Counted from the stretch's first letter, positions 16,814 through 26,123 are shown. The stretch is DNA of 32,076 bases from Burkholderiaceae bacterium (GCA_900299025.1 OMIE01000088.1:1-32076); one strand, 5' to 3'. Numbers and translations: made by a program. Notes: generated from the letters alone by a model not told the origin.

Positions 16814-18289
16814 ATGAATACCGCCAACAAATCCGAACAATCCGCACTGGGCGATGCCGCCTATGAGCAGCTTTGCCTTTACATCGATGGCGAATTCATC
16901 GCCGGTGGTGGGCGGAAAGAGCAAGATGTGGTCAATCCGGCCAATGGCCGAGTGATTGGCAAGCTGCCTCATGCTAGCAAGGAGGATCTCGACCGGGCTT
17001 TGCAGAGCGCGCAAAAGGCGTTTGAGAGCTGGAAAAAGAGCTCGCCTCTCGAGAGAAGCCGCATCCTCCGAAAAGTCGCCGAACTGACGCGTGAGCGCTC
17101 CAAAGATATTGGCCGCAACATCACGCTTGATATGGGTAAACCCCTGGCCGAAGCGATCGGCGAGGTCGTGAGTTGCTCGGAGCACTGTGAATGGCACGCC
17201 GAAGAGTGTCGCCGTATTTATGGGCGGGTCATTCCACCCAGGCTACCCAATGTGCGGCAGATGGTATTGCGTGAGCCGATCGGCGTTTGTGCAGCCTTCA
17301 CGCCATGGAACTTTCCCTACAACCAGGCGATTCGCAAGATTGCTGCGGCGATTGGTGCAGGTTGCACCATCATTATTAAGGGCCCCGAAGATGCGCCAAG
17401 TGCTGTGGTTGCGATTGCGCGCATGTTTCACGATGCGGGTCTGCCCCCGGGGGTCTTGAATGTGGTCTGGGGCGTGCCAGCCGAAATCTCCGATTACCTA
17501 ATCCGCTCGCCAATTGTTCAAAAGGTTTCGTTTACTGGATCGGTCCCGGTTGGCAAGCAGCTCGCAGCGCTTGCCGGTGCTCATATGAAGCGTGTGACGA
17601 TGGAACTCGGCGGTCACTCACCAGTCATCGTTTTTGACGACGCCGAAGTCGAACGTGCGGCCGATATGCTTGTGGCTTTTAAGTTCCGTAATGCGGGGCA
17701 GGTCTGTGTGTCACCGACCCGGTTCTATATTCAGCAACAGGCCTACGACCGTTTTGTGGCCCGCTTTATCGAGAAGACTAAGGCAGTCAAGGTTGGCGAT
17801 GGTCTGGCAGCCGACACCAAGATGGGGCCTCTGGCGCATTTGCGCCGGATGCCTGCCATGCTCAAGTTTGTCGAGGATGCGACAGCGCGTGGCGGCCGCA
17901 TTGAGATCGGTGGTGAGGCGCTCGGCGGTGAGGGCAATTTTTTCGCGCCAACCGTCCTCACCAACGTGCCTGATGACTCGATGGTGATGACATCGGAACC
18001 TTTCGGACCGATTGCACCTTGTGTGCCCTTTAAGGATCTGGATGAAGTGCTGGGAAGGGCCAATGCGCTGCCTTATGGCCTTTCATCATATGCATTCACG
18101 ACCAACACCAAAAACGCCCTCGCTGTGCAAAACGGCTTGCAGGCGGGCATGGTCAATATCAACCACTTTGGTCAGGCGCTTGCCGAAACACCCTTTGGCG
18201 GGATAAAGGAAAGCGGTATTGGTAGCGAGGGCGGCTTTGAAACCTTCGATGGCTACCTAAACACCAAGTTCGTGACTCAAATGGATTAA
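16814..18289 (+). CDS. NAD(P)-dependent aldehyde dehydrogenase
   Basis: This ALDH-superfamily enzyme oxidises an aldehyde or semialdehyde to the acid. The 491 residues have the expected landmarks: PWNFPYN with Asn166, the general base Glu264 in MELGGHSP and the catalytic Cys298 in GQVCVS. The C-terminal [13 protein letters not shown] loop is also typical. Overall resemblance is to the succinate-semialdehyde dehydrogenase branch, but the aldehyde is not assignable. GGGAG lies eight bases before the ATG at 16814. It is divergent from sthA with 145 bp between starts. It would suit the final oxidation step of the alcohol-ketone-lactone route suggested by its neighbours (inference). Confidence 0.92.
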   Translation: MNTANKSEQSALGDAAYEQLCLYIDGEFIAGGGRKEQDVVNPANGRVIGKLPHASKEDLDRALQSAQKAFESWKKSSPLERSRILRKVAELTRERSKDIGRNITLDMGKPLAEAIGEVVSCSEHCEWHAEECRRIYGRVIPPRLPNVRQMVLREPIGVCAAFTPWNFPYNQAIRKIAAAIGAGCTIIIKGPEDAPSAVVAIARMFHDAGLPPGVLNVVWGVPAEISDYLIRSPIVQKVSFTGSVPVGKQLAALAGAHMKRVTMELGGHSPVIVFDDAEVERAADMLVAFKFRNAGQVCVSPTRFYIQQQAYDRFVARFIEKTKAVKVGDGLAADTKMGPLAHLRRMPAMLKFVEDATARGGRIEIGGEALGGEGNFFAPTVLTNVPDDSMVMTSEPFGPIAPCVPFKDLDEVLGRANALPYGLSSYAFTTNTKNALAVQNGLQAGMVNINHFGQALAETPFGGIKESGIGSEGGFETFDGYLNTKFVTQMD

Positions 18290-18315
18290 GTCGCCACCCA
18301 AAGGGGTTCAGCGTA

Positions 18316-18366
18316 GTCTGCGTAGACCTTTTTGACATCAGCCCCACGCTCTAAGGAGCGCTGGGG
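18316..18366 (+). terminator. Two hairpins in the convergent gap after the aldehyde dehydrogenase
   Basis: A short stem GTCT/AGAC (18316-18327) is followed by CTTTTT, a weak intrinsic-terminator layout for the plus-strand gene. Just beyond it, CCCCA+CGCTC (18342-18351) pairs with GAGCG+TGGGG (18356-18366) around the loop TAAG with one bulged C. That second stem is strong but has no T-tract on either side. Together they probably separate the two convergent genes. Confidence 0.4.
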
Positions 18367-18414
18367 CCGGTGTAGGTACGATTGCCCGTAAAGCCAGGGC
18401 TCAACTAAATCAAG

Positions 18415-19797
18415 CTATTGGCCAGCCCAGGGCTTGATTGCCGCCTTTAAGGCTTTGTAGCCATCGATATAGCGAGGACGATTACCACTGTAAATCCGAT
18501 CAAAAATCGCCAACTGCTCGTCAAGCCATGTCGCTAGGGCGTGATTGTCTGGATTTGCAGCCTTATAGGCCTCATTGATCAAGACAAAATGGATGCGTGG
18601 ATCGTAGGGTTGCTTTTCGCCGCCAACCGTTTCGTCACCATCGAGCAAACGCAAAAGCATGGCATCAGCCGAGCCCAGTGTCTGCTCATAAATCGGCGCG
18701 CCATGAATACGGTACATGACACTCGTCATATCTTTGCCGTTGGTCATGGTGAAACCCATCTTAGTCCACAGCTGCTTCATGTCTGCCTTGGCGCCTGCAG
18801 CATCGAGCACCATTTGTCCCCAATCGCGCAGCACATCCGGTGCGTCGGCCATCAGGTCAGTGAGTCGGTCACCATCAAGATCGGTGGCGTAAACAATGCA
18901 GGGCCGATGCCGGATCATGTCGTGCAATAAGAGCCCGAAATTCGTATCCGAAATATGCTCATAGACGTCACCACCCCAGTTCTCCATGCCATGTTTGAAG
19001 TCGCTAGGCAATAAGGCAACGATGGCATCGACATTGGCCCGATGTTCTTCATAGGCATCAACCGTGTACTGACGCTTGAGCTTAAACTTCGTCCCTTGTA
19101 GCAGCCAGCGGAAAATACCGGCGTTGACGGCATCTTCTTGCGCCTGAGTAGGCTTGGTTGCAACACGACCAATCTGGCCCGTTTCGTGAACCATTTGCAA
19201 AAAGAGACGAGCGGCATAGGCCATGCGAACGCCGGGCGTATTCATTTCTGAGTGGATGATGCCTGTGGCAGGGTCCACTTTGAACTTCTTTTTATCCTGG
19301 GAATAAGGCAGGCCAGGCATGAAACGAATGCTGGTGATGCCACCATAGGGGCGGACATTGCAATAAACGCCTGCAGCGGTACGAAGTGGTGCGTTGGCAG
19401 ATTTTCCGTTAACAACGACCTTTTTGCCACCTTCATTCACCATGAAATCGCCCGCCGTCGACCATTTCAGCGCGGTGTAGTCGAGCTTGCCAAACCAGTC
19501 GAGCGAGACAAGCTTCGTATCGTGGCGAAACTGCGCCATCATCGGTACGCCCAAGAAGGGCAGGCCTAGTACATCAAGCGCCATGATGGTGCCGTTGAGC
19601 GCAAACATGTCGGTGAAGGCATGGGCAACCGGCTTCACGCCGCCGGCCCAGTTGCCACCCTCCCAAATGATGGCATCGTCATGTCCAGCGGGACGAATCG
19701 ACGAACGCTTGTAAATACTGTCTAAGAGCTTGAACAAATCACCGTGTTGTTCTTCTTGTGCGATTTTTAAGAGGTCAAGTGTGTGGGTTTGCGACAT
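18415..19797 (-). CDS. Conserved-looking protein of unknown function, 460 residues
   Basis: I do not recognise this protein. Its codon structure, length and compact position between real genes support a true gene. It appears soluble: no signal peptide and no obvious transmembrane helix. Visible features are a Gly/Trp-rich stretch WEGGNWAGG near 45-53, YCNVRPYGG near 145-153, many aromatic residues and DLDGDRLTD near 312-320. The last has the spacing of a calcium-binding D-x-D-G-D loop but may be coincidence. The C-terminus ends RYIDGYKALKAAIKPWAGQ. It ends 125 bp from the aldehyde dehydrogenase (convergent) and starts 81 bp downstream of the aminopeptidase P gene on the same strand. No function is proposed. 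Confidence 0.8.
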   Translation of the reverse strand: MSQTHTLDLLKIAQEEQHGDLFKLLDSIYKRSSIRPAGHDDAIIWEGGNWAGGVKPVAHAFTDMFALNGTIMALDVLGLPFLGVPMMAQFRHDTKLVSLDWFGKLDYTALKWSTAGDFMVNEGGKKVVVNGKSANAPLRTAAGVYCNVRPYGGITSIRFMPGLPYSQDKKKFKVDPATGIIHSEMNTPGVRMAYAARLFLQMVHETGQIGRVATKPTQAQEDAVNAGIFRWLLQGTKFKLKRQYTVDAYEEHRANVDAIVALLPSDFKHGMENWGGDVYEHISDTNFGLLLHDMIRHRPCIVYATDLDGDRLTDLMADAPDVLRDWGQMVLDAAGAKADMKQLWTKMGFTMTNGKDMTSVMYRIHGAPIYEQTLGSADAMLLRLLDGDETVGGEKQPYDPRIHFVLINEAYKAANPDNHALATWLDEQLAIFDRIYSGNRPRYIDGYKALKAAIKPWAGQ

Positions 19798-19878
19798 GAG
19801 CTTGGGCCTTTATTTGAAGTAAATGTTGCTGGCAAAGCGAAGCCGTTTTGGATTGCTCCCAACCTGCATTATCGCATT

Positions 19879-21693
19879 TCAGATGGCGGCTGTTCGCGCT
19901 TCGAGCCAGGCCTTGGCATCGCCTTCCAATCTCGGGCTGAGTCGTTCGCGTACCACTTGATGGTAGTCATTGAGCCACTGACGCTCGTCCTCACGCAAGA
20001 GCTTTGATTCGATACAACGCGTGTCAATCGGGCACAGACTCAGTGTTTCAAAATACAAAAATTCGCCAAAATTTTCCTCAATCGCTGGCTTAAAGGGCTG
20101 GTTGGCAACAAGATTTTCGATGCGGATGCCCCATTGTCCAGGACGATAAATGCCCGGTTCAATCGAGGTAATCATGCCGGGTTCCATCGCCATATGCGGC
20201 GTCGGAATCGCCTTACTGATGCTTTGTGGTCCTTCGTGGACATTTAAAAAGTAGCCAACCCCGTGGCCGGTACCGTGGCCGAAGTCCATGGCCTGCTCCC
20301 AAAGTGGGGCTCGTGCTATCGCATCAAGCATTGGCGAAAGCGTACCGCGCGGAAAGCGGCACCGCGATAAGGCCATGGTGCCCTTAAGTACAAGGGTGAA
20401 GTCGCGACGCATGGCGGGGCTCAGGCTGCCTATTTTCCAAACACGGGTGATGTCGGTAGTCCCTCCCACATACTGGGCGCCGCTATCGATAAGCAAGAGG
20501 CCATCGCCTTCAATGAGTGCATGATGGGCTTGGGTGGCTCGATAATGAGGCATCGCGCCATTAGCGTTAAAGCCAGCAATCGTTGGAAACGAGAGTCCAA
20601 CAAAGCCGCTGCCACGGCTTCGTTCTTCGCTCAGGCGCTCGTCAACCGTAAGTTCGCTTATCACCTGCCGGCCCAGCGCTTGCTCGAACCAGGCATAAAA
20701 GCGACACATGGCCGCACCATCTTCAATCATGGCTTCACGGACGAAGCCGAGTTCTTGTTCTGTCTTACGGCTCTTTAGGAGCGTGCTCGGATTGATCGAC
20801 TCTAGGACCGCGCTGGATGCCGGGATAGCCTCGCGAAGTGCAAGCGTGACGCGTGCCGGGTCGAGCAATACCTTTTGGTTTTCAGCAAGCGCCTTGAGGT
20901 GCTTTGCCGCGTCCTGATAGTCCAGACACTCAACACCATCGTCTTTGAGACGGGCCTGTAATTCGCCCGGTACCTTACCCTTGGCAACGAACAAATAAGC
21001 AGCATCAGCCTTGATCAATAAGTGGGCCAAGAAAACCGGGTTGTAGTCGACATCACTACCACGCAAGTTCAAGATCCAGGCAATATCGTCAACGGTTGAG
21101 ACCATGTGAAGCGATGCCTGATGCTTATGCATAGCCTCACGAACCATGGCAAGTTTCTCGCGCCTCGTTCGGCAAGCATGGGGCTGCACATGTTCGTAAA
21201 CCCCCTGGGTTGGAAGCCCTGCACGCTCAGGCCAGCATGGCGCGAGCAAGTCCAGGTCGGTCCTGAGACGAAAATCGAGTTCGAACAGGCGTTCGCGTAA
21301 AAGCTTCGCTGAAGCGAATGCAAGCACTTCGCCGTCAACCGCCAGACAGGCTTTAGCAGGCAGTTGCTTGAGCATCCAGTCACAAAGCACAGCGGGCGTT
21401 GCCGATTGAACCTTTTCCAAATCAACGCCGCTGCCTGCCAACTCCTGCTCAGCCTGTACCCAATAGCGACTATCAGCAAATAGTGCAGCCTTTTGCTGGC
21501 CAATCAACAAGGTACCCATCGAACCGGTAAATCCCGAGAACCACTGCCTGCCCTGCCAGCGAGCCGGGAGATACTCGGACAAATGGGGATCGGCCGACGG
21601 AACCAATAGGGCGTCGACTTCGTGGGCCAGCATTTGTTTACGAAGCGCTTGAATGCGATCTGCTACGGTGTTGGGCTTGGCTTGCATCAACAT
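19879..21693 (-). CDS. pepP: Xaa-Pro aminopeptidase (M24B, long three-domain form)
   Basis: This metallopeptidase removes an N-terminal residue preceding proline, most likely in the cytosol. At 604 residues it matches the three-domain form seen in eukaryotic cytosolic aminopeptidase P and many bacteria, longer than the roughly 440-residue E. coli PepP. Two creatinase-like N-domains (about 1-300) precede the pita-bread domain. The metal ligands are Asp403, Asp414 (TTDITRVW), His477 (GHGTGHGVG), Glu512 (SIEPGIY) and Glu526 (RIENL). ADSRYWVQAEQEL at 73-85 is typical. The ATG at 21693 is used. It is divergent from the AhpD-like gene, with 32 bp between starts. Confidence 0.93.
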   Translation of the reverse strand: MLMQAKPNTVADRIQALRKQMLAHEVDALLVPSADPHLSEYLPARWQGRQWFSGFTGSMGTLLIGQQKAALFADSRYWVQAEQELAGSGVDLEKVQSATPAVLCDWMLKQLPAKACLAVDGEVLAFASAKLLRERLFELDFRLRTDLDLLAPCWPERAGLPTQGVYEHVQPHACRTRREKLAMVREAMHKHQASLHMVSTVDDIAWILNLRGSDVDYNPVFLAHLLIKADAAYLFVAKGKVPGELQARLKDDGVECLDYQDAAKHLKALAENQKVLLDPARVTLALREAIPASSAVLESINPSTLLKSRKTEQELGFVREAMIEDGAAMCRFYAWFEQALGRQVISELTVDERLSEERSRGSGFVGLSFPTIAGFNANGAMPHYRATQAHHALIEGDGLLLIDSGAQYVGGTTDITRVWKIGSLSPAMRRDFTLVLKGTMALSRCRFPRGTLSPMLDAIARAPLWEQAMDFGHGTGHGVGYFLNVHEGPQSISKAIPTPHMAMEPGMITSIEPGIYRPGQWGIRIENLVANQPFKPAIEENFGEFLYFETLSLCPIDTRCIESKLLREDERQWLNDYHQVVRERLSPRLEGDAKAWLEARTAAI

Positions 21694-21725
21694 GTTTCAT
21701 CCAATTCAAAAGGGGAATTAAGCAA

Positions 21726-22139
21726 ATGAGTGCGCTAAAAAAAAGTGGAAACCCAGAAAGCAATCCGAGGGTTAAAGCAGTATTTGATGATATCCGCGCC
21801 ACACGCAAAACAAACCTTATCAACCATCTTTGGCACTATCTTGCCTTTAATCCCGAGTTGCTCGAACAGACCTGGAGCGAAGTCAAGGCTGTGATGGTTG
21901 CTGATTCTGCGCTCGACCCACTGGTTAAGGAAATGATTTATATCGCGGTTTCTGCGACCAACGCTTGCGCCTACTGCGTGCATTCGCATACGGCTGCTGC
22001 GCGCGCAAAAGGGATGACCGACGATCAACATGCAGATTTATTGCGTGTGATGGCGCTTGCTGCAAAAACCAATCAAATCGCCAACGCGCTTCAAATGCCG
22101 ATTGATACAGCTTTTGATGCAGATCAGCGTGCGCCTTAG
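21726..22139 (+). CDS. AhpD-like / carboxymuconolactone decarboxylase-family protein
   Basis: This small all-helical protein of 137 residues carries the AhpD redox signature CAYCVHSHT, with Cys81, Cys84 and His88. Proteins with this motif reduce peroxides through a CxxC pair, fed by dihydrolipoamide or similar donors. The same fold without it gives decarboxylases. The KEMIYIAVSATNACAYC run is typical of the peroxidase-like branch. AAGGGGA precedes the ATG at 21726. The tail overlaps the convergent dioxygenase gene by 4 bp. Possible role: disposing of peroxides made by neighbouring oxygenases (inference). Confidence 0.87.
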   Translation: MSALKKSGNPESNPRVKAVFDDIRATRKTNLINHLWHYLAFNPELLEQTWSEVKAVMVADSALDPLVKEMIYIAVSATNACAYCVHSHTAAARAKGMTDDQHADLLRVMALAAKTNQIANALQMPIDTAFDADQRAP

Positions 22140-23026
22140 TGGCGCTCGATGGTGGTGGTTCGTCGAAGATCGCGCCGATCTTGCAAGTCGTAACGACGAC
22201 CACGGTGCAGGGTCGAACGGTTATCCCACATGACATAGTCGCCGGCCTGCCATTGATGACGATAAACAAAGGCTGCTTGGGTGACGTGTTCGAGCAACTC
22301 TGCCACTAGTAGTCGAGCCTCTGGGACTGTCATGCCATCGATCGATTCGATATGAACGCTTGGATGAACGATCTTTCGCCCATCGAAGGGGTGTTGGTAG
22401 ACCAAGGGCCGTCGCACCGGCGGGAACTTCGCAAGCTGATCAGCCGTGTACTGATCATCACCTAATAGTCGTCGTGAATGAAAGGCACTGTGAACCGCTA
22501 CAAGCCCTTCTGCAATTTGGCGCAAGTCTTCGGGGAGCTGCTCGTAGGCGCCTCGTAAATCACACCATTCTGTGTCACCGCCATGCTCAGGCACGACGAC
22601 TGCGCTGAGCATGGAGTAGGCAACAGGAATGTTCTGAAAACTGCTATCGCTATGCCAAAGTTGGTTGGCAAGCCGCGATAAAAGGCGTGAATCATTTTTT
22701 GCACTGACTTCGCCATCAAGCGCTACATTACCAATATCGATCAAGGCCTCATGAGAAAACCTGCTTGGCGCACCGGTTGCTTTGCGCAATCCACCATCAA
22801 GCGGGCCGAAAGCCTCAGCAATCCGAATTTGCTCAGCTTCGCTCAGGCCCTGCTTGCGAAAAACCAAGACCCCGAAGCGTTGCAATTCGTCTTCAATCAA
22901 TCGGAGGGTTGTTTGATTCAAGTCTCGCTTAAGGTCAACACCTGAGACCTCTGCCGCAAAGCCCTTCGCTTGTGCAACAGATGCATTGACTTGTGAAGCA
23001 GTGCCGATGCTAATCTTCGTAATCAA
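22136..23026 (-). CDS. TfdA/TauD-family 2-oxoglutarate-dependent dioxygenase
   Basis: This Fe(II)/2-oxoglutarate oxygenase family hydroxylates substrates such as taurine, alkyl sulfates or 2,4-D. The 296 residues show the iron triad His125 and Asp127 (WHSDSSF) and His274 (MWDNRSTLHRGRRYD). Arg289 near the C-terminus is placed to bind the 2-oxoglutarate carboxylate. The WDNRSTLHRGRRYD form resembles TfdA more than TauD. The start is TTG at 23026, which overlaps the receptor-gene TGA as TTGA, with AAGG upstream; no in-frame ATG occurs before the conserved region. It therefore appears translationally coupled to the upstream solute receptor, suggesting that receptor delivers its substrate. Confidence 0.9.
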   Translation of the reverse strand: MITKISIGTASQVNASVAQAKGFAAEVSGVDLKRDLNQTTLRLIEDELQRFGVLVFRKQGLSEAEQIRIAEAFGPLDGGLRKATGAPSRFSHEALIDIGNVALDGEVSAKNDSRLLSRLANQLWHSDSSFQNIPVAYSMLSAVVVPEHGGDTEWCDLRGAYEQLPEDLRQIAEGLVAVHSAFHSRRLLGDDQYTADQLAKFPPVRRPLVYQHPFDGRKIVHPSVHIESIDGMTVPEARLLVAELLEHVTQAAFVYRHQWQAGDYVMWDNRSTLHRGRRYDLQDRRDLRRTTTIERH

Positions 23027-24021
23027 TTAGGCGTGACCTTTGCAGCTTTAACCACCACGGACCATTTGGCGACTTCTTCTTTCAAAAACCGATCAGCCGC
23101 CTCGGGGCTGTTGCCAATAATCTCGGAGCCACTGTCAATCAAGCGCTTGCGTACATCGGGCAATTGAAGCGCCTTTTGGATCTCGCTATTGAGCCGCTGT
23201 ACGATGTCATTAGGGGTGCCAACCGGTGCAACCACACCAAACCAAGCAACCGTTTCAAATTGCTTGACACCCGCTTCTTGAATCGTCGGTACATCGGGCA
23301 ATAAGGGATGACGTTTTGCACTTGAGACGGCAATCGCACGGACCTTGCCCGACTTCACATGAGGCATCAAAGCGACGATGTTATCGAACATGAGTTGGAT
23401 ACGACCGCCCATCAAGTCAATATGTGCCGGTCCCGATCCCTTATACGGCACGTGGACCATGTCGATGCCTGTTTCCATCTTAAGTTTCTCGCCCGTGAGA
23501 TGGTGCGAGGTGCCAACACCTGCTGATCCAAAACTAATCTTCCCGGGATTCGCCTTGGCGTAGGTCACGAGCTCTGCGATGGACTTGGGTGCGAAATCAA
23601 GATGAGCCGCAAGCAGGAGCGGCGAGTGGGTGAGTACGGTGATCGATGCAAAATCTTTGGCAGTATCGTACTTAAGCGAGGGGTAAACCGAGGCGCTGAC
23701 TGGTAGTGCAGCGGTCGATACCAGCAAGGTATAGCCATCGGCAGGCGATTTCGCAACGGCTTCAGCAGCAATCGTGCCACCAGCACCCGCACGATTTTCA
23801 ACGACAAAGCTTTGCCCCATCGACTGGCTAAGCTTCTCGGCGACGAGGCGGCCAATGATGTCTGAGGCTGTACCGGGTGCAAAGGCAACAACCATCTTAA
23901 CCGGCTTGTTCGGGTAGGCCGACTGTGCTTGAACGGTGGCTGCGCTTAAGGCAAAGCTGGCTATTGCGGTAAAGAGCGCCGAAGTGAGTAGCTTTCTTCG
24001 AGGTTTTAAATCTAAGAACAT
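23023..24021 (-). CDS. Tripartite tricarboxylate transporter receptor (Bug family)
   Basis: This periplasmic solute-binding protein of the TTT/Bug family captures carboxylates or aromatic acids. The 332 residues start with a signal peptide (1-32) with a basic start and hydrophobic core; cleavage is likely after VQA. The mature protein opens SAYPNKPVKMVVAFAPGTASDIIGR in pattern, with ENRAGAGG near 77-84, the two strongest family marks. No TctA or TctB membrane subunits are nearby, so it is an orphan receptor, as is common in Burkholderiales. It is the first gene of a two-gene unit with the dioxygenase. Confidence 0.95.
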   Translation of the reverse strand: MFLDLKPRRKLLTSALFTAIASFALSAATVQAQSAYPNKPVKMVVAFAPGTASDIIGRLVAEKLSQSMGQSFVVENRAGAGGTIAAEAVAKSPADGYTLLVSTAALPVSASVYPSLKYDTAKDFASITVLTHSPLLLAAHLDFAPKSIAELVTYAKANPGKISFGSAGVGTSHHLTGEKLKMETGIDMVHVPYKGSGPAHIDLMGGRIQLMFDNIVALMPHVKSGKVRAIAVSSAKRHPLLPDVPTIQEAGVKQFETVAWFGVVAPVGTPNDIVQRLNSEIQKALQLPDVRKRLIDSGSEIIGNSPEAADRFLKEEVAKWSVVVKAAKVTPN

Positions 24022-24148
24022 AGGGGTTTGCTCCGATGCGTGGGAACCTCAGCGCTTCGCTCGTGAGTAAGCAAAACATGCTGAAGATTCGGGTTGAGAT
24101 CGACGATAAGTCGACTTGTCTGAAACGGGCAAGTACTTTGTTTGGTTT

Positions 24149-25396
24149 ATGCTGTATCCCCGTTTCAGGAATTCTTTAAACAACGTGCGTCCATCTACTT
24201 ATGCCTCGGTGTGGCTCATCACCTTAAGCGCAGCCATCATTTTGGCGATTACCCAGGGGGCAAGACAAACCACCGGGATGTATGTGTCGCCGATCAACAC
24301 CGATACCGGTTTGGGCATTGCGAATATCGCTTTTGCGATGGCCGTTGGGCAGTTCGTATGGGGTGCTGTTCAACCCTTATCGGGCGCGCTTGCTGGGCGT
24401 GTCGGTTATGCACCGATGCTTGCTATTGGCGTGTTTTTAATGATTCTTGGTTCGGTGATCACACCCTTCATGACGACCACACTTGGCCTCGTCATTGCGC
24501 TTGGGGTGATTCAAGCCGCAGGCGCTGGTATCGGTAGTTTTTCATTGCTGATGGGGGCGGTGGCGAATCGCATTCCTGCTGAAAAGCGGCCTTTTGCATC
24601 GGGCGTGATCAACGCCGGTTCATCGCTTGGGCAGTTTATTTTTGCGCCGATTACAGCAGGTTTGATTGCTTGGGTCGGTTGGGTAAAGAGTCTTTGGACG
24701 GTTGCCGCGATTGCTTTGATTGCCTTGCCCTTGGTGTGGATCTTGCGGGCACCAACCCAAGCAGGGTCGACGACGGTGCTTGAGGGCCCAAGCCTCAAAG
24801 AGCAGTTGAGGATCGCAGTGCGTGATAAAAGTTACTGGCTATTGCACGCTGGCTTTTTTACTTGTGGCTTTCACATCGCCTTTCTCGTAACCCATCTGCC
24901 GACCGAAGTTCAGCTTTGTGATCTGTCACCAAGCGTATCGGGCAATGCGCTGGCTATTATCGGTTTATTTAATATAGCGGGAAGCCTGTTGATTGGGTGG
25001 ATGGCCACGCGTTGGCGGATGCGGGTGTTGTTGGCGGGGCTTTACGCAAGCAGGGCGATCGCCATCGGACTTTATCTTCTGGCACCAAAAACACCCGAAA
25101 CGCTTTATCTTTTTGCTGCGGTCATCGGCCTTACCTGGCTGGCAACCGTCCCGCCCACTGCTGGTCTTGTCGCTAAGCTCTTTGGTGTTAAGCACCTTGC
25201 GACACTATTCGGACTCACGCTCTTATCGCACCAAATCGGTGGCTTTTTGGGTGCCTGGCTCGGCGGGATTGCGATGGAGTCAACCGGCAGCTATCAGTGG
25301 ATGTGGTATGCCGATATGGCGCTTGCATTGATTGCCGCCGCGGTGAGTCTCCCCGTGCGGGAGGCCCCACCGAGGCTTGTGAGCGCAGCCGCCTAG
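24149..25396 (+). CDS. Major facilitator superfamily transporter
   Basis: This inner-membrane secondary transporter of about 415 residues has roughly twelve hydrophobic segments. An early GxLAGRVGYAPM-like loop between helices 2 and 3 corresponds to the MFS signature. It probably moves an organic anion, judging by the catabolic neighbours; specificity is unknown. The start is uncertain. The open frame begins at a TTG (24116), the first ATG is at 24149 and a GTG at 24188 is also possible, since the first helix begins near residue 30 of the longest form. None has a good Shine-Dalgarno sequence. Divergent from the receptor gene and convergent with the FAH-family gene. Confidence 0.88.
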   Translation: MLYPRFRNSLNNVRPSTYASVWLITLSAAIILAITQGARQTTGMYVSPINTDTGLGIANIAFAMAVGQFVWGAVQPLSGALAGRVGYAPMLAIGVFLMILGSVITPFMTTTLGLVIALGVIQAAGAGIGSFSLLMGAVANRIPAEKRPFASGVINAGSSLGQFIFAPITAGLIAWVGWVKSLWTVAAIALIALPLVWILRAPTQAGSTTVLEGPSLKEQLRIAVRDKSYWLLHAGFFTCGFHIAFLVTHLPTEVQLCDLSPSVSGNALAIIGLFNIAGSLLIGWMATRWRMRVLLAGLYASRAIAIGLYLLAPKTPETLYLFAAVIGLTWLATVPPTAGLVAKLFGVKHLATLFGLTLLSHQIGGFLGAWLGGIAMESTGSYQWMWYADMALALIAAAVSLPVREAPPRLVSAAA

Positions 25397-25404
25397 TTCA
25401 ACCA

Positions 25405-25436
25405 ACCTTGCTCACTAAGGTCAGACCACCTTGGTC
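25405..25436. terminator. Two small inverted repeats between convergent genes
   Basis: ACCTT/AAGGT (25405-25421) and GACCA/TGGTC (25424-25436) are 5-bp stems lying in the 24-bp gap and the tail of the FAH-family gene. They could stop transcription from both sides, but the stems are short and lack T-tracts. Confidence 0.25.
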
Positions 25437-26107
25437 AATAAATGGCCAACGCCTTCAACGCTACCTTTCATCACATCGCCAGGCTTCACAGGGCCAACGC
25501 CTGCTGGGGTTCCGCTATAAATCAGATCCCCTGGCATAAGACAAAACAGAGTTGATAAATAAGCAATTGTTTCTGGAATGTTCCAAATCAAGTCTTGTAG
25601 GTCGCCCCGCTGCCTGATCTCGCCATTAACTTCAAGCACCACTGCGCCCTTGCTTGGATGACCAATGCTTGATGCAGGTACGATTGCCGAACAGGGTGCG
25701 GAAAAATCAAATGCTTTGCCTGTATCCCAGGGGCGCCCCATTTTTTTTGCTTCGCCTTGCAGGTCGCGCCTTGTCATATCGAGTCCTACTGCGTAGCCAT
25801 AGACATGGCTAAGTGCATCGGCCTCAGCGATTTGACGGCCCCCCTTGCCAAGGGCAACCACCAACTCAAGCTCATGATGAACATCCTGGCTCAAACTTGG
25901 ATAAGGAAACTCGCCGTCGCCAGCAACGATGGCGGTTGCAGGTTTCATAAAAAAGAACGGCGGTTCGCGATTCGGATCGTGGCCCATCTCACGGGCGTGT
26001 TCTGCGTAATTGCGACCAACACAGAAAATACGAGCGACCGGGAAATGCTGCGCGCTGCCCTGCACCGGAAGCGATACTTGTTTTGGAACTTCGATGACAT
26101 AGTCCAT
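25421..26107 (-). CDS. Fumarylacetoacetate hydrolase-family protein
   Basis: This metal-dependent C-C hydrolase, hydratase or decarboxylase family commonly acts on ring-cleavage products such as acylpyruvates or fumarylpyruvate. The 228 residues contain FCVGRNYAEHA near 28-38 and MKPATAI (54-60). Metal ligands are Glu79 and Glu81 (HHELEL) and Asp110 (GLDMTRRD). It is a single-domain form like fumarylpyruvate hydrolase or acylpyruvase. AAAGGT precedes the ATG at 26107. It is the third gene of the CMD-like/LigJ/FAH operon, 16 bp after LigJ, which supports a role in degrading an aromatic ring-cleavage product (inference). Confidence 0.91.
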   Translation of the reverse strand: MDYVIEVPKQVSLPVQGSAQHFPVARIFCVGRNYAEHAREMGHDPNREPPFFFMKPATAIVAGDGEFPYPSLSQDVHHELELVVALGKGGRQIAEADALSHVYGYAVGLDMTRRDLQGEAKKMGRPWDTGKAFDFSAPCSAIVPASSIGHPSKGAVVLEVNGEIRQRGDLQDLIWNIPETIAYLSTLFCLMPGDLIYSGTPAGVGPVKPGDVMKGSVEGVGHLLTKVV

Positions 26108-26123
26108 GACTTACCTTTGACGC

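Noticed and set aside
16669-16830. 54-residue N-terminal extension of SthA
   Set aside because: It has no family similarity, overlaps the divergent aldehyde dehydrogenase start, and a better start with GGGAG exists at 16668.
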